Assembly (NCBI GenBank): GCA_900550615.1
Contig: URSX01000033.1
Span: 1-17,243 of the forward strand
DNA length: 17,243 bases
From: an uncultured Eubacteriales bacterium
GTDB taxonomy: Bacteria > Bacillota > Clostridia > Oscillospirales > Oscillospiraceae
Direction: 5' to 3'
Shown here: piece by piece, positions 8,339 to 15,601 of the stretch
Numbering within the stretch: the stretch's first letter is position 1
Layout: the number at the start of each line of letters is the position of its first letter
Program-made: the position numbers and the translations under genes
The notes under the pieces: generated by a model
The model's input: the letters and a program-made list of their open reading frames with translations, nothing else
Told to the model about the DNA's origin: nothing
The model's database searches: none

Positions 8339-8494
8339 CGCGCGGTAGACGCAAATGCCATCCCTGCCGCGCCGGGCCAGCGCGGGCCCGCGTAAGCGGC
8401 CAGCGGCTGTAGACGCAGAGTCGATACGAAAGCACGGCGATAACCTTGCGTGCCCTACCGTGAGTGCGGTGCATCCTTCAGACTTATATGATGA

Positions 8495-9154
8495 TCACGG
8501 CAGCTTTTTACAGCGCTCGTCGGTGTTGTGCACCACCTGGGCCACGCTCTGGCCCAGACCGGGATAGGCCGTCAGGGATTCCGCCGTCATCGCTGGGCAG
8601 CGGCACTCCTCCGCTTGCAGGGCCTGTTGGTAGCGCATGCGGCTCACGGCCATGTCCGCCTCCACCGCGCCGGCGTCAAAGGACACGGCATCTATGCCGA
8701 ACAGCTCCTCGTTCCCCTTGCCCTGGCGGTACAGGCGCCGCAGCAGCGTGTACAGCGCCCCGCTGAGGTAGTCCCCGGCGGAGGTAATGGCGCTGCGGCT
8801 GCCGGTTTTGCCCAGCAGGTCAAAGAGAACGTTGGCGGTGTTTACCACCAGCTTTTTCTGCAGCGTGGCCATGATACTGCCCCGAAGACTGCTTTTCTCA
8901 TCCGTGGAGTCATACAGGTCGTCGGCCACGATGATGGCGCCGTCCCGGCTCAGGGTGCGGCCCAGCAGATAGTCCGCCGATACATGGTAGTAGTCGCACG
9001 CTTTCACCACAAAAGCAAGCCCCGGTTCTCGGATTCCGTTTTCATAATGGCTCAGCAGGGCTTGGGAGATCCCCAGCTGAGCCGCCGCCTTCCGCTGGGA
9101 TATGCCCCGCTCCTGCCGCAGCAGGCTCAGGGTGCGGGAAAAATCTGTCGCCAT
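8495..9154 (-). CDS. XRE-family transcriptional regulator with an uncharacterised C-terminal domain
   Basis: A 219-residue protein. Residues about 8-62 form a Cro/C1-type helix-turn-helix, with RKAAAQLGISQALLSHYENG covering helices 2-3 and the conserved YLLGRT end. The remaining 155 residues are a helical region I do not recognise. It has four Cys or more (for example EECRCP) and no enzymatic motif, and may be a ligand-binding or oligomerisation domain. The ATG at 9154 has GAGAGG 10 nt upstream. Its promoter (9196-9224) faces that of the M23 peptidase gene across a 191-nt gap, so control of itself and of that gene is plausible but unproven. No terminator was seen after the stop; the repeat cluster follows directly. 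Confidence 0.85.
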   Translation of the reverse strand: MATDFSRTLSLLRQERGISQRKAAAQLGISQALLSHYENGIREPGLAFVVKACDYYHVSADYLLGRTLSRDGAIIVADDLYDSTDEKSSLRGSIMATLQKKLVVNTANVLFDLLGKTGSRSAITSAGDYLSGALYTLLRRLYRQGKGNEELFGIDAVSFDAGAVEADMAVSRMRYQQALQAEECRCPAMTAESLTAYPGLGQSVAQVVHNTDERCKKLP

Positions 9155-9195
9155 AGGGCTCGTTCCTCTCCTTCATGATCTTATACAGGAAGTAA

Positions 9196-9224
9196 ATTAT
9201 ACCGCACTTTATACATTTTGTAAA
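9196..9224 (-). promoter_or_regulatory. Promoter of the XRE regulator gene
   Basis: On the minus strand TTTACA (9219-9224), 17 nt, TATAAT (9196-9201). The bases leading into the -10 (TGCGGTATAAT) nearly repeat those at the facing promoter (TGCGGTATGAT). Confidence 0.8.
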
Positions 9225-9275
9225 CGATTATTTTCTGTCAACCGGCAAAAAAACGGATTTTTCAGCAGACTTTTC

Positions 9276-9304
9276 TTGACGGAGCCTGTAAAATGCGGTA
9301 TGAT
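9276..9304 (+). promoter_or_regulatory. Promoter of the M23 peptidase gene
   Basis: TTGACG (9276-9281), 17 nt, TATGAT (9299-9304). The predicted start near 9311 falls inside the first of two TTTGTAAC repeats, leaving a leader of about 35 nt. Confidence 0.8.
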
Positions 9305-9307
9305 TAC

Positions 9308-9326
9308 TTTGTAACTATTTTGTAAC
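9308..9326 (+). promoter_or_regulatory. Tandem TTTGTAAC repeats at the M23 gene start site, possible operator
   Basis: TTTGTAAC at 9308-9315 and 9319-9326 are 11 bp apart, one helical turn. A third similar TTTGTAAAC at 9217-9225 overlaps the -35 region of the facing XRE promoter. The layout would suit binding by the adjacent XRE protein; this is inference only. Confidence 0.4.
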
Positions 9327-9345
9327 CATTGGAAATGGAGTCAAT

Positions 9346-11025
9346 ATGAAGGAACAGAAACGGCGTCCGATGACGCCGAAAGAGATATGGTGGTATCTGG
9401 GGGAGCACCCGGATCTGCTGCAGCGCTGCACGGACCTGCAGGGGCTGGTGCGCCGACTGATGCGGTTTTTCCGGCAGAAGTGGGATCGAATCCGGCAGTC
9501 CCTGCGCTACATGGGCCGGGAAAAGCGGGCCCTCCGCTTCCCGGAGTCCGATCACCGGCTGGCGCAGCTGGTGCTGTTTGTTTGGGGGAATATTCCCCGG
9601 TTTGCCAGCCGGTTCCGGGAGCGGCTGTACCGCTTGCGCCGCCTGCGCATACGCTCCGGCAGCCGTCGCAGAGCTCTGTTTGAGCGGATCAAGCTGCACC
9701 CGGCGCTGTTTTTGGGCTCTGCGGTGGCGGTGGCCGCCATTGCCGTGGTGCTGAGCCTGTATACCATCGGCGTCTCCGTGTCCTATGACGGCATCAGCCT
9801 GGGCACCGTGACCTCGGGCCGGGCCGTGCGCCAGGCCACGGAGAATGTGGAGCAGATCACCTGCCAGACCCTGGGGTACGATACCTACTCCGTGGATACC
9901 ACTCTGCTGAAGAAAAAAACGCACATCGTCTTTCGCAGCGAGGTCCAGTCCCAGAAGGAGTTTGAGGAGCGGCTTTCCCGCCAGCTGGGCCAGGTGGCCT
10001 ACGGCTATGTGCTGTATGTGGACGGCGAGCCGGTGGCAGCCACGGAGTATGAGGGTGCCCTGGAGGAGCTGCTGGAGCAGCTGAAAACCGGCTACATCAC
10101 CCCCAACACCGTGGAGTGCTACTTTGTGGAGAAAACGGAGATCAAGCAGGAGTATGTCTCCGCCGACCTGATGATGAACCTGGGCTACATCGCCGAGAAG
10201 CTCAATGCCACCAAGACGGGTGCCGTTACCTATACGGTGCGCGCCGGGGACACCTTCTATGATATCGCCCAGAACAACGAGATGAGTGTGGACAAGCTCC
10301 TGAACCTGAACCCCGGCTACCAGTCGGATTTGATCCATGCCGGGGATACGCTGATCCTCAGCAATGCCGTGCCGTATCTGACGGTGGTGGATGTGGAGCG
10401 GCAGAGCTACCTGCGGGATGTGGCCTACAGCGTGGAGTATCAGGATGATTCCTCCATTTATGAGGGCGACTATCAGGTGCTGAAGGCTGGCGTTTACGGC
10501 AAGGAGGATGTCACCGCCAACGTCACCTTTGTCAACGGCGCCGAGGTAGACCGGGACGTGGTGGCCGCCGTGACACTGAGCCAGCCTGTGGCTGAGCTTC
10601 AGGCCCGGGGCACGAAGGTGCGTCCCTCCTGGGCGCCCACGGGCAGCCTCCGCTGGCCCTGCAGCGGTATCATCACCTCCTACTTCGGCTACCGGGAGAC
10701 CGGCATTTACGGCGCCACTACCAACCATGGGGCTCTGGACATTGCCGCCGGATACGGCACACCCATCTACGCCGCCGACGGCGGCACCGTGACGGCCGCC
10801 GGCTGGAACGGCGGTCTGGGCTATCGTGTGCTCATCAATCACGGCAACGGCATGGAGACCATCTACGGCCATTGCAGCTCTCTGGTGGTCAGCGCCGGTG
10901 AGCATGTGTATAAGGGGCAGCTCATCGCCTACATGGGCTCCACGGGCATTAGCTCCGGCAGCCACTGCCACTTTGGCGTGTATGTCAACAACACGCTGGT
11001 GGATCCGCTGAACTACCTGCCCTGA
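9346..11025 (+). CDS. Membrane-anchored LysM-G5-M23 peptidoglycan endopeptidase
   Basis: A 559-residue cell-wall hydrolase. Residues 1-118 are an unusually Arg-rich region (27 Arg by my count) on the predicted cytoplasmic side. One membrane segment (about 119-143) follows, then an extracellular part: a linker, a LysM peptidoglycan-binding domain (about 295-340, YTVRAGDTFYDIAQNNEMSV), a G5-like domain (about 350-425), and a C-terminal M23 peptidase. The M23 zinc and catalytic set is complete: H461xxxD465 in NHGALDIA, H509 in YGH, and H540-C-H542 in HCHFGV. An active enzyme cutting peptide cross-links is therefore expected. GGAG lies 5 nt before the ATG. The gene is monocistronic, with a strong promoter upstream and a terminator 16 nt after the stop. 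Confidence 0.9.
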   Translation: MKEQKRRPMTPKEIWWYLGEHPDLLQRCTDLQGLVRRLMRFFRQKWDRIRQSLRYMGREKRALRFPESDHRLAQLVLFVWGNIPRFASRFRERLYRLRRLRIRSGSRRRALFERIKLHPALFLGSAVAVAAIAVVLSLYTIGVSVSYDGISLGTVTSGRAVRQATENVEQITCQTLGYDTYSVDTTLLKKKTHIVFRSEVQSQKEFEERLSRQLGQVAYGYVLYVDGEPVAATEYEGALEELLEQLKTGYITPNTVECYFVEKTEIKQEYVSADLMMNLGYIAEKLNATKTGAVTYTVRAGDTFYDIAQNNEMSVDKLLNLNPGYQSDLIHAGDTLILSNAVPYLTVVDVERQSYLRDVAYSVEYQDDSSIYEGDYQVLKAGVYGKEDVTANVTFVNGAEVDRDVVAAVTLSQPVAELQARGTKVRPSWAPTGSLRWPCSGIITSYFGYRETGIYGATTNHGALDIAAGYGTPIYAADGGTVTAAGWNGGLGYRVLINHGNGMETIYGHCSSLVVSAGEHVYKGQLIAYMGSTGISSGSHCHFGVYVNNTLVDPLNYLP

Positions 11026-11041
11026 CCTGAATAAACCAGCT

Positions 11042-11081
11042 AAAATGAGGCCCGAAGCCGTATAGCTTCGGGCCTCATTTT
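11042..11081. terminator. Bidirectional terminator between M23 gene and HAD gene
   Basis: A perfect 17-bp stem (11042-11058 with 11065-11081), loop CGTATA, with A4 at the left foot and T4 at the right foot. It serves the convergent genes on both strands. Confidence 0.9.
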
Positions 11082-11096
11082 ATCATTTTGCATCTG

Positions 11097-11975
11097 TCAT
11101 TCAAACAGGCTGGCCTGGTAGGGCAGGTCGCCCCGGCCGATCTGGCGCAGCTGGCGGCTGTTTTCCTCCGTCAGCGCATCCACGATGGCCATCTTGCGGA
11201 TGATATTCTGCACGGTGCTCTCCAGCGCCGTACCTGCCCGGTAATCCGCCGGGAAAATGAAATCCACCCGGCCCTTGCTCAGCAGATCCTCCACGCCCTG
11301 GCGGTTTTCCTCCTGGTACACGGCGATGGCCTCGCCGCCATAGGAGCGCATCATCTTCATGCAGGGCACGTCGGACAGGCCGTCGCCTATGTAGATCATG
11401 TTGGTAAAGGGGATACGCTTGCTGTCATCGGGCATGGAGGCGTTGAGTGTCCTGTCATCGGACACGTCCAGCACACCCTTGTTGATCCGGTAGACGAACT
11501 GGGTCTTGTTGGTGAAGTTGACGTCTAGCTTGGGCCAGGAGGCCAGCCCCTCCTCGTTGTAGAAGAATTCGCAGGCGTAGATCTCCTTGAATTCATGGCT
11601 GATGCCGCTGCCCTCGATGATCTCTCGCAGGCCGGAGGAGATGACATAGTGCTCCACGTCCACGTCCAGGCTCGCCCCAAAGTCATTGATGCGTGAAAAC
11701 CAATCCTTCACGCCGGGAAACAGCTCCATGCCGTGGCCGCAGCGCACCAGAAAATCCCGATCCAGCCGGATGTTCTGCCGGCGGCACTCCTCAATCATGG
11801 TGTACATGTAGGCCAGCAGGCCGTCCATGTGGTTGCTGAAGCCGAAGTTGTTGGCCTTTTTCCAGAATTCCTCGGGCTTGTAGCCCAGGGCGGGAATGAA
11901 GGTATAGTCCTCCATATCGGTGGTGCAGAGGGTCTTGTCAAAGTCGTACAGCAGGGCGATGATGGGTCTGTCCAC
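11097..11975 (-). CDS. HAD-superfamily hydrolase, phosphoserine-phosphatase-like
   Basis: A 292-residue HAD hydrolase. Motif I is DFDKT (D11, D13), motif II has ISSG (S113/S114), the motif III lysine is probably K157 in TNKTQF, and motif IV is GDGLSD (D198, D202). A helical cap of about 70 residues follows motif I, as in the HAD-IB group that includes phosphoserine phosphatase. The substrate is unknown. The start is GTG at 11975; the AAGGAGG site 6 nt upstream supports it, and no in-frame ATG fits better. It lies 77 nt after divIVA with a hairpin terminator in between. No room or motif for a separate promoter was seen, so it may depend on read-through. Confidence 0.85.
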   Translation of the reverse strand: MDRPIIALLYDFDKTLCTTDMEDYTFIPALGYKPEEFWKKANNFGFSNHMDGLLAYMYTMIEECRRQNIRLDRDFLVRCGHGMELFPGVKDWFSRINDFGASLDVDVEHYVISSGLREIIEGSGISHEFKEIYACEFFYNEEGLASWPKLDVNFTNKTQFVYRINKGVLDVSDDRTLNASMPDDSKRIPFTNMIYIGDGLSDVPCMKMMRSYGGEAIAVYQEENRQGVEDLLSKGRVDFIFPADYRAGTALESTVQNIIRKMAIVDALTEENSRQLRQIGRGDLPYQASLFE

Positions 11976-12000
11976 GAGAAACCTCCTTGATTCAGTGCAG

Positions 12001-12036
12001 AAAACGCAGAGGCGGCAAGACGGGCCTCTGCGTTTT
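12001..12036 (-). terminator. Terminator after divIVA
   Basis: A 13-bp perfect stem (12001-12013 with 12024-12036) with a 10-nt loop. On the minus strand it ends in TTTT. It lies 16 nt after the divIVA stop and directly before the ribosome site of the next gene, so some read-through is likely. Confidence 0.8.
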
Positions 12037-12052
12037 GCAGAATGTGCGTATG

Positions 12053-12817
12053 TTACTTGCCGGGGTCGTAGTTGCGGCCGAATTTCAGCTCACCCAGGTC
12101 CAGCTTGAACTCGGAGCGGAAATCCGTTTCCGCCTGCACCGGTTCAAAGGTCTGGGTCTGCTCCGCCTCATCCTGGGCCGCAGCGGGTTCCTCCCCGGCG
12201 GGCTCTGCGGCGGCAGGCACCTCAGTGGGCGCGTCCTCCGCCGGGGCCGCCGCCTCAGGGGCGGTCTCCTCCGCAGCGGGAGGATCCGGCTGGGCAGATA
12301 CCTCTACCGGCTCCGCCTCGTCGGGCAGTTGGCTGTGGGGGAGCTTTTCCAGAAGCTCTGCCTGCTTCCGGCACATAGCCAGATTCCTGGCGATAAATTC
12401 CTCCATCGCTTCTCTGGCCTGCCGGTATTTTTCTCTGGCCTCCTCTGTTTTCTGAGCCAGGTCGCGGTTGAGCACATCGGCGGCATTCCTGGCCTCGGCG
12501 AGGATGCGTTCGCTCTCCTGCCGGGCGTCCTGCAGCATTTTTTCGCTGTTTGCCTTGGCCTCGTCCGTCATGGAGGCGGACAGCTTCTGGGCGGCCAGCA
12601 GCATGGAGCGCATGGTATCCTCCGTGGCCCGGTACTCCTCCACTTTTTCCGCCAGGATCTTCAGCTTGGTCTTCAGAGCGGCGTTTTCCTTGTACAGGGC
12701 GGTGTAGTCCTCCGTGAGCGTATCCAGAAATTCGTCCACCGCAGCCAGGTCATACCCGCTGGAAAAGGACGAAGATTTTGGAAATGTTTTTTCGGAAACT
12801 TCCTGTGGCGTGAACAT
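12053..12817 (-). CDS. divIVA: DivIVA-domain cell division/polarity protein
   Basis: DivIVA proteins bind curved membrane at septa and poles and recruit division or wall-growth partners. The product has 254 residues. The N-terminal lipid-binding domain carries TPQEVSEKTF and GYDLAAVDEFLDTLTEDY (21-38). A long coiled coil follows (about 40-160). Then come an Ala/Glu/Pro-rich acidic linker (about 165-230) and a short ordered tail FKLDLGELKFGRNYDPGK (237-254), probably a partner-binding peptide. GGAGG lies 7 nt before the ATG. It is the last gene of the cluster, 39 nt after sepF, and a terminator follows at 12001-12036. Confidence 0.92.
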   Translation of the reverse strand: MFTPQEVSEKTFPKSSSFSSGYDLAAVDEFLDTLTEDYTALYKENAALKTKLKILAEKVEEYRATEDTMRSMLLAAQKLSASMTDEAKANSEKMLQDARQESERILAEARNAADVLNRDLAQKTEEAREKYRQAREAMEEFIARNLAMCRKQAELLEKLPHSQLPDEAEPVEVSAQPDPPAAEETAPEAAAPAEDAPTEVPAAAEPAGEEPAAAQDEAEQTQTFEPVQAETDFRSEFKLDLGELKFGRNYDPGK

Positions 12818-12856
12818 AGTGATCCCTCCGTACTATCTTTTCTCCCTGGCGGCCCC

Positions 12857-13312
12857 TTACAGGTACAGGCCGCTGCTCTCCAGCTCGTCGATCAGGTCGC
12901 CCATAAGGTCAACGGAATAGGGCGTGATGATATAGGTGTTGGCGGAGACCTTCTTGATCTTGCCGTCTCCGGCGTAGGCGACGCCGGAGAGGAAGTCGAT
13001 GAGCCGGCGGGCGATGTCCTTGCTGGTGGACTCCAGATTCAGCACCACCGTGCGCTTTTCCCGCAGGTGGTCGGCGATCTCCGAGGCATTTTCAAAGCGC
13101 TCGGGCTTCACCAACACCACCTTCAGCTGGGTGGTGGCGTGGATATTCACCACCTTGTTGCGGCGCTCCTCGCTGCGGCGCTCCTCCTTCCGATCCTCGA
13201 AGGCAGGCTCCCTGGCAGGGCGCTGGGTGGGAAATTCATCCTCGCCGTCGTAGTCGTAGTCCTCATCGTCATAGGGATGAATGATCTTCTTGAATTCGTC
13301 CATCAAGCTCAT
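12857..13312 (-). CDS. sepF: Cell division protein SepF
   Basis: SepF tethers FtsZ to the membrane and shapes the septum in Gram-positive bacteria. The product has 151 residues, the family's usual size. Residues 1-12 (MSLMDEFKKIIH) form the membrane-binding amphipathic helix. An acidic, charged linker (13-55) leads to the SepF core (about 64-147), with DHLREKRTVVLNLE, RRLIDFLSGVAYA and the NTYIITP strand. GGGAGG lies 10 nt before the ATG. It lies 21 nt downstream of yggS and upstream of divIVA. The promoter-like sequence inside yggS (13451-13479) would give it a leader of about 130 nt. Confidence 0.95.
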   Translation of the reverse strand: MSLMDEFKKIIHPYDDEDYDYDGEDEFPTQRPAREPAFEDRKEERRSEERRNKVVNIHATTQLKVVLVKPERFENASEIADHLREKRTVVLNLESTSKDIARRLIDFLSGVAYAGDGKIKKVSANTYIITPYSVDLMGDLIDELESSGLYL

Positions 13313-13333
13313 ATCTGTATAACCTCCCGCATT

Positions 13334-14029
13334 TTACTTGCTGTAATTTCTGGCGCCGAAAATCGCCGTACCCACGCGGACCATATTGCTGCCGGCCTCG
13401 ATGGCCTCAGCGAAATCCCCGCTCATACCCATGGAAAGATACTTTAGTTTATTATCGTATATATTTTGATTTATGTCAACATAAAGTGCCCGCATCTTTT
13501 CAAAAAACGGCAGATTGCCCCGGGGCTCGTTCTCTACCGGCGGAATGGTCATCAGCCCCAGCACCCGTACATGGCCAAGCTTCTGGGCGTAGCGGGCGGC
13601 GTCCTCCAGCTCCTGAGGGGCGAAGCCGCTCTTGGCCTCCTCCCCGCCAATGTTTACCTCCAGCAGGATATCCTGCACGATCCCCAGCTTGTCGGCGGCC
13701 TTTTCGATCTCGTCCAGCAGGGCCAGGGAGCTTACGGACTGGATCAGTGCGGCCTTTCCCACCACCTGCTTGACCTTGTTGCGCTGGAGATGGCCGATGA
13801 AGTGCAGCGGAGCACCGTCGTAGGCGTTTTCCGCCAGCTTCTGGGTCATTTCCTGCACGCGGTTTTCCCCCAGCACGTCGATGCCTGCGGCAATGGCTTC
13901 CCGGCAGGCGGCTGCGTCGTTCATTTTGCTGGCGCCCACCAGGGTGATCTCCTGGCCGGTGCGGCCGCTGCGCCGGGCCGCCTGGTCTATCTGCTGCCGG
14001 ATAGCGGCAATGTTTTCAGAAATGGACAT
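13334..14029 (-). CDS. yggS: YggS/YlmE-family PLP-binding protein (PLP homeostasis)
   Basis: This family binds pyridoxal phosphate without a known catalytic activity and helps keep PLP and amino-acid pools balanced. The product has 231 residues. The PLP lysine is K35 in LVGASK; GENRVQE (55-61), HFIGHLQRNK (76-85), LEVNIGGE and SMGMSGDF follow, all family hallmarks. I chose the ATG at 14029 because GGAGGAG lies just upstream; the frame is open 39 codons further, but that stretch overlaps the previous gene and has no family match. Residues 184-193 (around NQNIYDNKLKY) are encoded by an AT-rich patch unlike the rest of the gene, and that patch contains a promoter-like sequence. In Bacillus the homologue ylmE sits beside sepF, as here. 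Confidence 0.93.
   Translation of the reverse strand: MSISENIAAIRQQIDQAARRSGRTGQEITLVGASKMNDAAACREAIAAGIDVLGENRVQEMTQKLAENAYDGAPLHFIGHLQRNKVKQVVGKAALIQSVSSLALLDEIEKAADKLGIVQDILLEVNIGGEEAKSGFAPQELEDAARYAQKLGHVRVLGLMTIPPVENEPRGNLPFFEKMRALYVDINQNIYDNKLKYLSMGMSGDFAEAIEAGSNMVRVGTAIFGARNYSK
13451..13479 (-). promoter_or_regulatory. Probable internal promoter within yggS, driving sepF-divIVA
   Basis: On the minus strand TTGACA (13474-13479), 17 nt, GATAAT (13451-13456). The roughly 50 bp around it are AT-rich inside an otherwise GC-rich gene. The predicted start would be near 13444, about 130 nt before the sepF ATG. Confidence 0.65.
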
Positions 14030-14067
14030 GGAAACTCCTCCCTTGTTTTGTCTGTATACATACCGGA

Positions 14068-15282
14068 TCAGGTGTCCGGTAGGATCATACCGTCTGTAAG
14101 CTGTTCGGACGTGGAGATCACCAGATCTCCCTGGCGCAGGATCCACTCGCCGGAGGTGCCCTCGGCGCTGTCCACCAGGCAGAACCCGTCTCCCCGGTAT
14201 ACCAGCTCCACGCTCTTGCGCCGCACATAGGCACCCACCTGGCAGTAAACGGCCAGGTCGCCGGATTCATCCATCCGCAGGGCGGCGGAGGGCACGTGCA
14301 GCCCCTTGTACTCCTGCAAAATGATCTCCCCCTGCTGATGCCGCAGGAGCGTCACCTGGGAGATGTAGCGGCTGCAGGAGAAAACCACGGCCATGCGGCC
14401 ATTTTCCTCTGCACTGATGGCGTATATATAGGCCGGGGCGTCCTGCTGCAGGCCCTTGCTCAGCCGCAGGGATACCTCCTGCCCCACCTTCAGCTCCCGG
14501 GCCGTGTCCGCCGCCATGTCCACCGCGTAGTACCAGGTGCTGCTGGTGATGATCTTCCCGGCGCTCTTGGCGGCGGTATCGGCGGAAATGCCGCTGAGCT
14601 TGGAGGGTGTGAGCCCCTCCAGAAATTCCGGCGTCAGCTGCTGCTCACAGCCGTCGGTGGAGCTGCTGAAATAGCCGGCACCGGTGCTCTTCACGGCCGT
14701 CGCGCCGGACAGCTGGCCCCGAAGGGAATCCATCTGGGCCTGGGTGCTCTGAATCTGGGAAGCGATCTGCTCCAGGGATTCGTAGCTGTAGCTGCGCTTG
14801 AGGATGGCCGTCTTCACCGCTGACATTTCCTCCGCCCCGGTGGAGTAGTCGCCGCCCACGGTGGCGCTGCGGAGGCTGAGGATGCTGTCGGCGATATCGC
14901 TGTCCACCTTCAGGGCCGCGTCGCTGTCCAGATAGGAGCTCTGGGCAAATTGAAGCTGCTGCAGCTTCAGCTCCGCGTCCTCCAGCTGCTTCACCAGCTC
15001 CAGGGCCGCTTTGTCGGCGTAGGCCATGGCCACGGTCTGCCCCGCGTGGACCTTTTCCCCCTCCTGCACCTGGCGCAGAAGGGTGCCGGACGTCTCCGGC
15101 AGGGGTGTCTCCTGGCGGATGACCCAGCCGTTGACGGAGATGGAATCCGTCACCTGCCCGGAGTAGGCCACGGACACGGATACCGGCTGGTGGAAGTATC
15201 TGTATGCCTCAACGCCCAGCAGCGCCACCACGGCGGCCAGCACCGCAATGGACAGGATTTTGAAGATGGGGGTGGATCTCAT
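14068..15282 (-). CDS. HlyD-like membrane-fusion (periplasmic adaptor family) protein of the division cluster
   Basis: A 404-residue protein with a short cytoplasmic N-terminus, one membrane segment (about 9-25) and a large outside part. The first biotinyl-lipoyl half (SGQVTDSISVNGWVIRQE, then TSGTLLRQVQEGEKVHAGQT) is followed by a helical hairpin (about 95-200) and a second barrel region (VGQEVSLRLS, VPSAALRMDESG, about 300-385). This is the HlyD adaptor layout. No transporter gene is nearby, so an export role is unsupported; position between hfq and yggS-sepF suggests an envelope or division role. I chose the ATG at 15282 (AAGGAG 5 nt upstream); the frame is open to 15348 but would overlap hfq. 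It starts 16 nt after hfq and ends 38 nt before yggS. Confidence 0.75.
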   Translation of the reverse strand: MRSTPIFKILSIAVLAAVVALLGVEAYRYFHQPVSVSVAYSGQVTDSISVNGWVIRQETPLPETSGTLLRQVQEGEKVHAGQTVAMAYADKAALELVKQLEDAELKLQQLQFAQSSYLDSDAALKVDSDIADSILSLRSATVGGDYSTGAEEMSAVKTAILKRSYSYESLEQIASQIQSTQAQMDSLRGQLSGATAVKSTGAGYFSSSTDGCEQQLTPEFLEGLTPSKLSGISADTAAKSAGKIITSSTWYYAVDMAADTARELKVGQEVSLRLSKGLQQDAPAYIYAISAEENGRMAVVFSCSRYISQVTLLRHQQGEIILQEYKGLHVPSAALRMDESGDLAVYCQVGAYVRRKSVELVYRGDGFCLVDSAEGTSGEWILRQGDLVISTSEQLTDGMILPDT

Positions 15283-15298
15283 GGCTGCTCCTTCGCTG

Positions 15299-15532
15299 TC
15301 AGTTCTCCCCGTCCTCCTCCCGCAGGGAGATAGGGCGCAGGGGAACAATGGTGGAGACGGCGTGCTTGTAGATGAACTGTTGGCGGCCGTCGCTGTCTAA
15401 GGCCAAGGTAAAGCTGTCGAAGCCCGTGATGGCGCCCCGCAGCTGGAAGCCGTTGATCAGGAAAACCGTCACCGGAACGGCCTGCTTGCGCACCTTGGTC
15501 AGAAAAATGTCCTGTAAATTTGCCTTCTGCAT
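15299..15532 (-). CDS. hfq: RNA chaperone Hfq
   Basis: Hfq forms a hexameric ring that binds U-rich ends and A-rich segments of RNAs and helps small RNAs act. The product has 77 residues, the size usual for Gram-positive Hfq. The Sm1 motif runs through LQDIFLTKVRKQ, VTVFLINGFQLRGAITGFD and SFTLALD. Sm2 is YKHAVSTI (55-62), with the key YKH. The C-terminus is short and acidic. AAGGAG lies 8 nt before the ATG. It follows miaA by 69 nt, the same gene order as in many bacteria. Confidence 0.95.
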   Translation of the reverse strand: MQKANLQDIFLTKVRKQAVPVTVFLINGFQLRGAITGFDSFTLALDSDGRQQFIYKHAVSTIVPLRPISLREEDGEN

Positions 15533-15601
15533 ATCGTCTGCTCCTTTTTCTATGTATTGGTGCGGACGATAACAGGGTCGTCTATCCTTGTCCGCCCGGG
15601 T

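Larger units (their letters stand above)
7863..8494. repeat. Gene-free repeat cluster between the XRE gene and lepA
   Basis: No open frame here has a ribosome site or recognisable protein. The stretch is a patchwork of hairpins and dispersed repeats: a short palindromic repeat (7991-8023), two CGTAGGGGCG-headed hairpins (8031-8060 and 8101-8126) and a third related head (8153-8163). It also holds the 73-nt repeat (8218-8290), a perfect 8-bp hairpin (8319-8338), and a GTAGACGCA direct repeat (8345-8353 and 8409-8417). The promoter of lepA should lie in or beyond it but was not identified. Confidence 0.7.

Noticed and set aside
8142..8474. Small minus-strand frame sharing a peptide (GASGKSAKRC, FEEVPR) with a frame at 16367-16969
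   Set aside because: The shared peptide comes from the 73-nt repeat read in the same frame. Neither frame has a ribosome site or other protein-like features.
7863..8494. CRISPR array or tRNA/rRNA gene in the repeat-rich gap
   Set aside because: Repeats are unlike one another and not evenly spaced, and no cloverleaf or rRNA motif was seen.
9304..10971. Open frame of 555 codons antisense to the M23 gene
   Set aside because: The plus strand encodes LysM, G5 and M23 domains with all catalytic residues; the antisense product is His/Gly/Ala-rich without motifs.
14030..14146. Upstream extension of yggS
   Set aside because: It would overlap the HlyD-like gene by about 80 nt and has no family match; 14029 has a GGAGGAG site.
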